Source: Oceanobacter antarcticus | GTDB lineage: Bacteria > Pseudomonadota > Gammaproteobacteria > Pseudomonadales > Oceanobacteraceae | DNA length: 64,000 nucleotides | Assembly (NCBI RefSeq): GCF_044962685.1 | Contig: NZ_JBBKTX010000016.1 | Span: 62,001 to 126,000 of the forward strand | Direction of reading: 5' to 3' | In this document: piece by piece, positions 24,765-32,455 of the stretch | Numbering within the stretch: position 1 is the stretch's first letter | How the letters are laid out: each line of letters opens with the position of its first letter | The notes under the pieces: generated by a model | What the model saw: only the letters and a program-made list of their open reading frames with translations | Databases searched by the model: none | What the model was told of the DNA's origin: nothing | Translations under genes and position numbers: made by a program

Positions 24765-25187
24765 ATGCCACATGAAGTTGTTGAAGTGAAAGAAATCGCC
24801 GCCGGTGGTGTTTGGGTTGAAGGACTGCAGCAAAGTGCCTGCGGCAGTTGTAATGCCCGTGCCGGATGTGGTCAGGCGACGCTCAGCAGTCTGGGCAAGC
24901 CGGTACGGTTGTGGGTTGCAACGGAGTATGTTCTTCAGCCCGGCCAGCAAGTAGTGCTGGATTTGCCCTCCGGCAGTCTTGCAGCCAGTGCGGCCACACT
25001 CTATGGTACTCCGCTGATCGGCCTGATTCTTGGCGCAGCGGCCGGACAGGCATCCGGTGGCGATGTGGCTGCCTTGCTGGTCGGTGTGCTGGGTCTGGCA
25101 GGAGGACTCCTGCTGGCTCGTTACATTGCCAATCTGAAACGCCACCAGTGGCTTCCTGCAATTGTTTCTGTGTGTTCGGAATTCTGA
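24765..25187 (+). CDS. mucC: SoxR-reducing/sigma-E modulator MucC/RseC
   Basis: A 140-residue RseC family membrane protein. The N-terminal part carries C-G-S-C-N-A-R-A-G-C-G, a cysteine cluster that can hold an Fe-S centre or a redox pair, followed by two transmembrane helices (about 72-92 and 97-117). In E. coli RseC modulates sigma-E activity and helps reduce SoxR. It follows mucB by four bases. Confidence 0.9.
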   Translation: MPHEVVEVKEIAAGGVWVEGLQQSACGSCNARAGCGQATLSSLGKPVRLWVATEYVLQPGQQVVLDLPSGSLAASAATLYGTPLIGLILGAAAGQASGGDVAALLVGVLGLAGGLLLARYIANLKRHQWLPAIVSVCSEF

Positions 25188-25281
25188 TCACAAAATCGAA
25201 TCTATAGTACTTACTTGCTACGTTGGTTCATCATTATCTTGGTGTTAATCATCATCTCGGTATTGCTGTTAAGGGCTCTCT

Positions 25282-26670
25282 ATGACCAGAATATTAAAAT
25301 TACTGTTTCCCGTTGTCTTACTACTGGCTTCTGCAGTGCATGCCAGCTTGCCGGATTTTCGAGATCTGGTAAAAGAAGCGTCTCCGGCGGTTGTTAATAT
25401 CAGCACGGTACAGCATGTCAGTGCCGGATTGTCCGGTTCCTACCAACAGCGTTATGGCTTGCCTGAGGATGTACCTGAAATATTCCGGCACTTTTTTGGC
25501 GAGCGAATGCCTTCGCCGCGTGGTGAGCAGGAAAAAACATCGCTGGGTTCCGGTTTTATCGTCTCCCACGACGGTTACATCCTCACGAATAATCACGTGA
25601 TCAAGGATGCCGATGAAATTGTTGTGCGCCTGAATGATCGGCGCGAGCTGGAAGCCAAGTTGATCGGTGCCGATGAGAGTTCCGATCTGGCGTTACTCAA
25701 GGTCGAAGCTGATGATTTGCCGATTGTTGCACTGGGTGATTCCGATGTGCTGGAGGTTGGCGAATGGGTCGTTGCCATCGGCTCGCCGTTCGGTTTTGAC
25801 TATTCCGTGACGGCAGGGATTGTCAGTGCCAAAGGACGCAGCTTGCCGAACGAAAATTATGTCCCTTTTATCCAAACAGATGTGGCGATCAATCCGGGCA
25901 ACTCAGGTGGCCCGCTGTTTAATCTGAATGGCAAAGTGGTCGGGATCAACTCGCAAATTTATACCCGCTCTGGTGGTTTTATGGGGGTTTCATTTGCGAT
26001 TCCGATTAACGTGGCCATGGACGTTGCTGATCAGCTGAAGGAAAAAGGCAAGGTAAGTCGTGGCTGGCTGGGGGTGGTGATTCAGGAAGTCAGCAAGGAT
26101 CTGGCCGAGTCGTTTGGACTGGATAAAGCAGCGGGCGCACTGGTAGCCCAGGTGGTTCCTGATAGTCCGGCGGAGAAAGCGGGTTTGAAAAGCGGCGATA
26201 TTATTACCCGTTTTAACGGCGAGGCCATTTATCTGTCGTCTGATTTACCCCATCAGGTTGGCCGGGTAAAACCCGGCACCAGTGCCCGTATCGACCTGGT
26301 CAGAAACGGCAAGCGCAAACGCATTGATGTTGAAATTGGAGTGTTATCGAATACGCAAACGCTGGCATCCAATACCCCTCCCGGTGAATTCGACAGTGAC
26401 TCAATGGGCGTTCTGGTGGCTGAACTGGACGACAGTCAGCGGCGCAAACTGGGTTCTGGCGGGGTTCTGGTCAAATCGGTCAGTGATGGCCCTGCGGCAG
26501 TATCCGGTTTGATGCCGGGAGATGTAATCACCATGATTCACGGAGAAAACATCAACGATCTGGATGATTTTAAACAGGTCATTGCCGGGCTGCCAGATGA
26601 TCGTAATGTGCCGATGCGCATCATTCGTCGTGGTGCAGCGCTCTTTATCCCGTTACACGTGCCGAAATAG
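25282..26670 (+). CDS. mucD: Do-family periplasmic serine protease MucD/DegQ
   Basis: A 462-residue periplasmic protease-chaperone. A signal peptide (cut near residue 21) is followed by the trypsin-like domain with catalytic His105, Asp135 and Ser208 (N-P-G-N-S-G-G-P) and two PDZ domains (about 265-355 and 370-455). It degrades misfolded envelope proteins and limits sigma-E/AlgU activity in Pseudomonas. It is the last gene of the sigma operon, with a 94-base gap after mucC that may hold a further promoter; a dyad follows the stop. Confidence 0.95.
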   Translation: MTRILKLLFPVVLLLASAVHASLPDFRDLVKEASPAVVNISTVQHVSAGLSGSYQQRYGLPEDVPEIFRHFFGERMPSPRGEQEKTSLGSGFIVSHDGYILTNNHVIKDADEIVVRLNDRRELEAKLIGADESSDLALLKVEADDLPIVALGDSDVLEVGEWVVAIGSPFGFDYSVTAGIVSAKGRSLPNENYVPFIQTDVAINPGNSGGPLFNLNGKVVGINSQIYTRSGGFMGVSFAIPINVAMDVADQLKEKGKVSRGWLGVVIQEVSKDLAESFGLDKAAGALVAQVVPDSPAEKAGLKSGDIITRFNGEAIYLSSDLPHQVGRVKPGTSARIDLVRNGKRKRIDVEIGVLSNTQTLASNTPPGEFDSDSMGVLVAELDDSQRRKLGSGGVLVKSVSDGPAAVSGLMPGDVITMIHGENINDLDDFKQVIAGLPDDRNVPMRIIRRGAALFIPLHVPK

Positions 26671-26682
26671 CAGGCTCACTGT

Positions 26683-26722
26683 GACACAACAAGGGCAACC
26701 TCAGGGTTGCCTTTGTTGTGTC
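26683..26722 (+). terminator. Long hairpin after mucD
   Basis: An 18-base stem (one G-T pair) with a four-base loop lies 12 bases past the mucD stop. The T-run is interrupted, but stem strength and position support termination before lepA. Confidence 0.7.
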
Positions 26723-26823
26723 TGATTCATTGTCGGCGCGGTCTGTTTGAGTCTTCATTAGCCATATATGCCACTTTCAAGTAAAATCCCGCCCCATTTC
26801 TTTTGCTGCCTGGATGTCATTCT

Positions 26824-28623
26824 GTGAGCCACCTGGACCACATTCGTAACTTTTCCATTATTGCCCATATCGATCATGGCAAATCCACGCTGTCAGATCG
26901 GATTATTCAGATTTGCGGCGGCTTGACCAATCGCGAAATGCAGCAGCAAGTGCTCGACTCGATGGATATTGAGCGCGAGCGCGGTATCACCATCAAGGCC
27001 CAAAGCGTGACGCTGGATTATGTCGCAAGAAATGGCGAAACCTATCAGCTGAACTTTATTGATACCCCCGGGCACGTTGATTTCAGCTACGAGGTGTCAC
27101 GCTCCCTGTCTGCTTGCGAAGGCGCATTGCTGGTGGTCGACGCGGCGCAAGGGGTGGAAGCTCAGTCCGTTGCCAACTGTTACACCGCAATTGAGCAAGG
27201 TCTGGAAGTTCGCCCGGTATTAAACAAAATGGATTTGCCTCAGGCAGATCCGGATAAAGTCGCCCAGGAAATTGAAGATATTATTGGGCTGGACGCCACC
27301 GAAGCGGTGCGTTGCAGTGCCAAGAGCGGTCTTAATGTAGAAGATGTTCTGGAAGATCTGGTTGCCCATATTCCGCCTCCTGAAGGAAATATTGATGGCC
27401 CATTGCAAGCACTGATTATCGACTCCTGGTTTGACTCCTACCTTGGCGTTGTGTCTCTGGTTCGAGTGAAAAACGGAGTTATTCGCAAGGGTGATAAAAT
27501 ACGTCTCAAAAGCACGGGCAGAGATCACCTGGTCGATGGCGTCGGTATCTTTACGCCCAAACGTCACGAAAAGAAAGAACTGCGCACTGGTGAAGTCGGC
27601 TATATGGTGGCTGGTATCAAGGACATTCACGGTGCGCCCGTGGGTGATACCATTGTCAGTTCCAAATTTCCGGACACCGGGGCGTTGCCTGGTTTCAAAA
27701 AGGTCAAACCACAGGTGTATGCCGGGTTGTTTCCCGTCAGTTCGGATGACTTTGAAAGCTTCCGTGACGCTCTGGAAAAACTCTCGCTGAACGATGCCTC
27801 GCTGTTTTACGAACCTGAAAACTCCGATGCTCTCGGTTTTGGTTTCCGTTGTGGTTTCCTGGGCATGTTGCATATGGAAATTATTCAGGAACGGCTTGAG
27901 CGTGAATACGACATGGATCTGATCACGACTGCGCCAACGGTTATTTATCAGGTGGTTACCCAAAAGGGTGATGTTATTGAGGTTGATAACCCGTCGAAGT
28001 TGCCGGATATTGGCTCAATCACTGAAATGCGTGAACCGATTGCGGAAGCCAATATTCTGGTGCCGCAAGAATATCTGGGCAACGTCATCTCGCTCTGTAT
28101 CGATAAGCGCGGTGTCCAGCTTGATATGCAATACACGGGCAGTCAGGTATCTCTGAAGTACGAATTGCCCATGGGCGAAGTGGTGATGGACTTCTTCGAT
28201 CGGCTAAAATCTGCCAGCCGGGGTTTTGCATCGCTGGATTACAACTTCAGCCGCTTTGAAGCAGCACCTCTGGTACGTCTGGATGTACTGGTCAACGGTG
28301 AACGGGTCGATGCTTTGGCGGTGATTATGCATCGCGACAATGTCCGTCGTCGTGGTGCAGCACTGACGGAAAAAATGAAAGAACTGATTCCGCGCCAGAT
28401 GTTTGATGTCGCTATTCAGGCGGCGATGGGCAATCAGGTGGTCGCTCGGACAACCATCAAGGCATTACGCAAAAACGTCACCGCCAAATGTTATGGCGGC
28501 GATGTCAGCCGCAAGAAGAAACTGTTGCAAAAGCAGAAAGACGGCAAGAAACGGATGAAACAAATTGGTAGTGTTGAAATTCCACAATCAGCGTTTCTGG
28601 CTGTTCTCAAGGTAGATGATTAA
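26824..28623 (+). CDS. lepA: Elongation factor 4 (LepA)
   Basis: A 599-residue translational GTPase. The G1 loop A-H-I-D-H-G-K-S-T, switch motif R-G-I-T-I-K-A-Q, D-T-P-G-H-V-D and the C-terminal LepA domain (Y-G-G-D-V-S-R-K-K-K-L-L-x-K-Q-K) are intact. It acts on ribosomes during stress and in 30S biogenesis. A GTG start is chosen because alignment begins S-H-L-D-H-I-R-N-F-S-I. Its stop overlaps the DUF4845 gene (TAATG); lepB, normally next, is absent. Confidence 0.96.
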   Translation: MSHLDHIRNFSIIAHIDHGKSTLSDRIIQICGGLTNREMQQQVLDSMDIERERGITIKAQSVTLDYVARNGETYQLNFIDTPGHVDFSYEVSRSLSACEGALLVVDAAQGVEAQSVANCYTAIEQGLEVRPVLNKMDLPQADPDKVAQEIEDIIGLDATEAVRCSAKSGLNVEDVLEDLVAHIPPPEGNIDGPLQALIIDSWFDSYLGVVSLVRVKNGVIRKGDKIRLKSTGRDHLVDGVGIFTPKRHEKKELRTGEVGYMVAGIKDIHGAPVGDTIVSSKFPDTGALPGFKKVKPQVYAGLFPVSSDDFESFRDALEKLSLNDASLFYEPENSDALGFGFRCGFLGMLHMEIIQERLEREYDMDLITTAPTVIYQVVTQKGDVIEVDNPSKLPDIGSITEMREPIAEANILVPQEYLGNVISLCIDKRGVQLDMQYTGSQVSLKYELPMGEVVMDFFDRLKSASRGFASLDYNFSRFEAAPLVRLDVLVNGERVDALAVIMHRDNVRRRGAALTEKMKELIPRQMFDVAIQAAMGNQVVARTTIKALRKNVTAKCYGGDVSRKKKLLQKQKDGKKRMKQIGSVEIPQSAFLAVLKVDD

Positions 28624-28982
28624 TGAAAAAACAATCTGGTATGTCGTTTTACGCTGTCATGGTGATCCTGTTGGTTGTCGGTGTGGTTGCCAAGGCAGGA
28701 ATTGCCATTGTTCCCATGTATTGGGACAACCGTATGCTGCAACAGGTGCTGGAAACAATGCACAAGTCGAAAACAGTCACCGGTACCAGTTCGGTCAAGG
28801 ATTTGCACGGAGTGTTGGCCGCCCGTATTCGTTCCAATAGCTTGAATATTTCCCTTGATGGCCTGGTTGCGACGCGCAGCAAGGGCGTATTGACGATGGA
28901 CTGGAATTACGAAGTCAAAGAGCATTTCATGGGTAACCTGTATGTCGTTGGCCAATTTTCTCATCACGAAGAATTTGAATAA
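28623..28982 (+). CDS. DUF4845 single-span membrane protein
   Basis: A 119-residue protein with an N-terminal transmembrane helix (about 8-30) and a periplasmic domain ending F-x-G-N-L-Y-V-V-G-Q-F. The family sits between lepB and rnc in Pseudomonas and relatives and has no known function. Here it follows lepA directly, with one-base overlap, and its stop abuts the rnc start, implying translational coupling. Confidence 0.88.
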   Translation: MKKQSGMSFYAVMVILLVVGVVAKAGIAIVPMYWDNRMLQQVLETMHKSKTVTGTSSVKDLHGVLAARIRSNSLNISLDGLVATRSKGVLTMDWNYEVKEHFMGNLYVVGQFSHHEEFE

Positions 28983-29669
28983 GTGAATGACCCTCTGTTA
29001 AAACTTTCCCAGCGTTTGGGGTACACCTTTCATGATGAACAACTGGTGACCCTGGCGCTTACCCACCGCAGCAAAGGCGGCACGAACAATGAACGCCTCG
29101 AATTTCTGGGTGATTCCATTCTCAATTTTGTTATCGCTGAAGACCTCTACCAGCGGTTTGGCCTGGCTCGTGAAGGCAAACTCAGCCGTTTGCGTGCACG
29201 TATGGTCAAGGGCAAGACGCTGGCCGACCTGGCCCGTGAATTTGGACTCGGAGACTTCTTGATTCTGGGTTCTGGTGAGCTGAAAAGTGGAGGTCATCGG
29301 CGGGAATCCATTCTGGCCGATACGGTTGAAGCCCTTATCGGCGCTATCTATCTGGATGCCGGGCTGGACGCGGCTCGCGGGTGTATTCTTACCTGGTACA
29401 AAACCCGGCTGGATGAATTGTCACTGGAAGATCCGATCAAGGATCCCAAAACCCGTTTGCAGGAACATCAGCAAGGTCAACATTTACCGCTGCCAAAATA
29501 CAGCGTGCTGGCGTTGACCGGGCCAACCAACGAGCAGATATTCAAGGTTGAAGTTCGCATTCAGGATGCCGAACCCGAGGTCGCCGAAGGTGCCAGTCGT
29601 CGGGCTGCAGAGCAGGCTGCTGCAATGCAGCTGCTGACCCAACTCGGCATCAGTGAGGAAGAAAAATGA
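28983..29669 (+). CDS. rnc: Ribonuclease III
   Basis: A 228-residue RNase III: an endonuclease domain with the signature E-R-L-E-F-L-G-D-S and a second acidic cluster (D-T-V-E-A-L-I-G-A), then a C-terminal double-stranded RNA-binding domain (about 155-225). It processes rRNA precursors and some mRNAs. GTG start directly after the DUF4845 stop; four-base overlap with era (ATGA). Confidence 0.96.
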   Translation: MNDPLLKLSQRLGYTFHDEQLVTLALTHRSKGGTNNERLEFLGDSILNFVIAEDLYQRFGLAREGKLSRLRARMVKGKTLADLAREFGLGDFLILGSGELKSGGHRRESILADTVEALIGAIYLDAGLDAARGCILTWYKTRLDELSLEDPIKDPKTRLQEHQQGQHLPLPKYSVLALTGPTNEQIFKVEVRIQDAEPEVAEGASRRAAEQAAAMQLLTQLGISEEEK

Positions 29670-30562
29670 CACAACGTACCGGGTTTGTTGCCATCGTGGG
29701 TCGCCCCAACGTTGGCAAGTCAACATTGCTTAATCGTATTCTCGGGCAGAAATTGTCCATTACCTCGCGCAAGCCGCAAACCACCCGTCATCAGATATTA
29801 GGCATCAAGACAGAAGATGATGTTCAGGTGGTTTATGTCGATACACCCGGCATGCACCTGCGTCAGGAAAAGGCCATCAACCGCTATATGAACAAGGCGG
29901 CCACAATGGCAGTCAAGGATGTTGATCTGGTCATTATGGTGGTTGACCGGACACGCTGGACCGATGAAGACGACATGGTATTGCAGGCTGTCAGCCAGCA
30001 GCGGGCTCCGGTGGTGCTGGTGGTCAACAAGGTCGACTTTATCAAGGACAAGGACGAAGAATTGTTGCCGTACCTGCAATCCTTGTCTGACCGTTATGCG
30101 TTTGCCCAGATCGTGCCGCTGAGTGCCAAGACCGGCCGTAACGTTGATCGGCTGGAATCGCTGATTAACAGTTATTTGCCAGAAGCTCAGTATTTTTACC
30201 CGGAAGACCAGATTACCGATCGCAGTTCGCGCTTTTTGGCCGCCGAGCTGGTGCGAGAAAAAATCATGCGCCAACTGGGCGATGAATTGCCTTACGCCAT
30301 GACGGTTGAAATTGAAGAATTTACCCACGACGGTCGGCTGGCAGAAATCAGTGCCCTGATTCTGGTTGAGCGACCGTCACAAAAACGGATTGTGATCGGT
30401 GATGGCGGCTCCCGTATCAAGCAAATCGGACAGGATGCTCGCAAGGACATGGAAATCCTGTTTGACTGCAAAGTGATGCTGAACCTATGGGTCAAAGTCA
30501 AAACCAACTGGTCTGATGACGAACGAGCCCTGCGTAGCCTGGGTTACGACGATCGTTCCTGA
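29666..30562 (+). CDS. era: Ribosome-assembly GTPase Era
   Basis: A 298-residue GTPase with G1 G-R-P-N-V-G-K-S, the K-P-Q-T-T-R-H switch, D-T-P-G, N-K-V-D and S-A-K, followed by a KH domain with G-D-G-G-S-R-I-K-Q-I-G-Q. Era binds the 3-prime end of 16S rRNA during 30S maturation. Overlaps both rnc and recO, so the three are translationally coupled. Confidence 0.97.
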   Translation: MTQRTGFVAIVGRPNVGKSTLLNRILGQKLSITSRKPQTTRHQILGIKTEDDVQVVYVDTPGMHLRQEKAINRYMNKAATMAVKDVDLVIMVVDRTRWTDEDDMVLQAVSQQRAPVVLVVNKVDFIKDKDEELLPYLQSLSDRYAFAQIVPLSAKTGRNVDRLESLINSYLPEAQYFYPEDQITDRSSRFLAAELVREKIMRQLGDELPYAMTVEIEEFTHDGRLAEISALILVERPSQKRIVIGDGGSRIKQIGQDARKDMEILFDCKVMLNLWVKVKTNWSDDERALRSLGYDDRS

Positions 30563-31212
30563 TGCAAGCGCTGGTGGTTTTGCATCGGCGGCCGGTGGGT
30601 GAGTCCGGCTGGCTGGTGAACGCCTTGTGTGAACGAGATGGTCATCGGCTACTGTTGGCACCAAGACGGCAAGCATTGCAACTGCATCAAATCTATCGTG
30701 GCGCATGGCAAGCAGAACAAGACTGGCCCCGACTGGTGTTGGCCGAACCTGGGCACATCTTTGTGCTGACAGAGAATGCCCTGTTTTGCGCTTCTTATCT
30801 GAATGAGCTGTTGATTCGCCTGTTACCTCAGGGAGAAGCCTTGCCAGGTATGTATCAGCGATATATCCGCACCCTGGCTGCTCTCACCGGGCAACAGGCG
30901 GAAGAACCCTGGTTACGCATGTTTGAGTATCAGCTGTTGTCGGATCTGGGGTTCGGCTTTCACTGGCATCTGGATACAAAAGGCGATGCGATTCGGGCGT
31001 CGGAGCGTTATTGTTTTGATCCGCAGTCCGGGTTTGCGCCAACTGGGGATAGTGGGGGATTTCCCGGCCAAGTGTTACTGGCGATTCATCAAGGACAATT
31101 ACGCTTGCCTGAGTTACGGGTCGCCAAGCACATACTGCGGCAAGCGTTGTCAGAATGGCTGGCGCAGCCTTTAAACAGCCGCCGGTTATTTGATCTGCCA
31201 GCTGATGTTTAA
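30562..31212 (+). CDS. recO: DNA repair protein RecO
   Basis: A 216-residue RecO, which loads RecA on gapped DNA together with RecR. An N-terminal OB fold (V-V-L-H-R-R-P-V-G-E-S) and a helical C-terminal domain are present; the zinc-binding cysteines found in many RecO proteins are missing, as in several gammaproteobacteria. One-base overlap with era and position ahead of pdxJ support the call. Confidence 0.88.
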   Translation: MQALVVLHRRPVGESGWLVNALCERDGHRLLLAPRRQALQLHQIYRGAWQAEQDWPRLVLAEPGHIFVLTENALFCASYLNELLIRLLPQGEALPGMYQRYIRTLAALTGQQAEEPWLRMFEYQLLSDLGFGFHWHLDTKGDAIRASERYCFDPQSGFAPTGDSGGFPGQVLLAIHQGQLRLPELRVAKHILRQALSEWLAQPLNSRRLFDLPADV

Positions 31213-31286
31213 CCCTCTGTGAGTATCGCATCACTCCCGCTTTAATCGCTGCTAGCGTTCAAACCCAACTGATTGAGGATATTTTT

Positions 31287-32027
31287 GTGATCAAAGACGG
31301 CCGTGTTCTTCTTGGTGTCAATATCGACCATATAGCGACGCTGCGTCAGGCCCGTGGTACCCGTTATCCCGACCCGGTACAAGCGGCTTTTGTTGCTGAA
31401 CAGGCTGGTGCTGATGGCATCACCATTCATCCCCGTGAAGATCGGCGTCACATCCAGACCCGTGACGTTTACGTACTGAAAGAAACCCTGACCACCCGCA
31501 TGAATCTGGAAATGGCGGTCACCGAAGCCATGCTGCAACTGGCCGAAGAAGTTGAGCCAGAATGTGTCTGTCTGGTACCTGAAAAACGGGAAGAATTGAC
31601 GACCGAAGGTGGTCTGGATGTGATGGGTCAGGAAACCCAGATTACTGCTGCGGTGACACGCCTGAAGCAGGTTGGCAGTGTTGTCTCATTGTTTATCGAC
31701 CCGGATCTGGCCCAGATTGACGCTGCGGTTCGTACAGGTGCTCCGGTGATCGAATTACATACCGGGCGCTATGCCGATGCAACGGCAGCGACGGCTGTTC
31801 GGGAAGAGCTGCAACGGATTCGGGCAGCGGCACAGTATGCGCATCAGTGCGGTTTGATCGTGAACGCCGGGCATGGCTTGAATTACCACAATGTTGAGCC
31901 GATTGCGGCTATTGCCGAGATCAATGAATTGAATATTGGCCACGCAATTGTTGCCCATGCGCTGTTTGTGGGTATGGAACGTGCGGTTACCGAGATGCGC
32001 ACCTTACTGGCTGATGCCTCGTCATGA
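31287..32027 (+). CDS. pdxJ: Pyridoxine 5-phosphate synthase PdxJ
   Basis: A 246-residue TIM-barrel enzyme that condenses 1-deoxyxylulose 5-phosphate with 3-amino-2-oxopropyl phosphate in vitamin B6 synthesis. Motifs G-V-N-I-D-H-I-A-T-L-R, H-P-R-E-D-R-R-H-I and N-A-G-H-G-L-N-Y-x-N-V are typical. GTG start with GAGGAT upstream; four-base overlap with acpS. Confidence 0.96.
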   Translation: MIKDGRVLLGVNIDHIATLRQARGTRYPDPVQAAFVAEQAGADGITIHPREDRRHIQTRDVYVLKETLTTRMNLEMAVTEAMLQLAEEVEPECVCLVPEKREELTTEGGLDVMGQETQITAAVTRLKQVGSVVSLFIDPDLAQIDAAVRTGAPVIELHTGRYADATAATAVREELQRIRAAAQYAHQCGLIVNAGHGLNYHNVEPIAAIAEINELNIGHAIVAHALFVGMERAVTEMRTLLADASS

Positions 32028-32437
32028 CCGCAACAAATCTGGCCGTTGCTCTATCGCCGGCAGTGATGGGTGTCGGTACCGATATGATCCGAGTGGATCG
32101 TATCGAGGCGGTTTTTCGTCGCAAGGGGGAACGGCTGGTACAGCGCATTCTGACCCCAGCTGAACAAGACGTGTGGCGGGCGCGAGGTTGTTCGATCAAC
32201 TTTCTGGCCAAGCAGTTTGCTGCCAAGGAAGCCTTGGCAAAAGCCCTGGGAACCGGGATAGCACAAGGCGTGGGTTTTCAGCAACTGGAGGTTCTGCGTA
32301 GCGCCCAGGGAGCACCGGTGGTTGCACTGTTTGGTGCTGCCGCTGACCGTTTGCATCAATTGGGAGGCTGTCAGGCACTGGTCAGCCTCTCGGATGAACA
32401 GCAGTGGGTACTGGCCTTTGCCGTGCTGTCGCGTTAG
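32024..32437 (+). CDS. acpS: Holo-acyl-carrier-protein synthase AcpS
   Basis: A 137-residue phosphopantetheinyl transferase that activates ACP. G-T-D (Asp20) and A-K-E-A-L-A-K-A-L (Glu69) are the Mg-binding residues. An N-terminal extension of about 10 residues precedes the conserved core; an internal ATG at residue 15 is an alternative start. Convergent with the Gac-type kinase gene. Confidence 0.94.
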   Translation: MTATNLAVALSPAVMGVGTDMIRVDRIEAVFRRKGERLVQRILTPAEQDVWRARGCSINFLAKQFAAKEALAKALGTGIAQGVGFQQLEVLRSAQGAPVVALFGAAADRLHQLGGCQALVSLSDEQQWVLAFAVLSR

Positions 32438-32455
32438 TTGACTGGGTGACCTGTT

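Noticed and set aside
25215..25397. Short hydrophobic frame between mucC and mucD
   Set aside because: Begins with TTG, has no ribosome site, and runs into the mucD coding region in another frame; the hydrophobic stretch is probably accidental from T-rich DNA.
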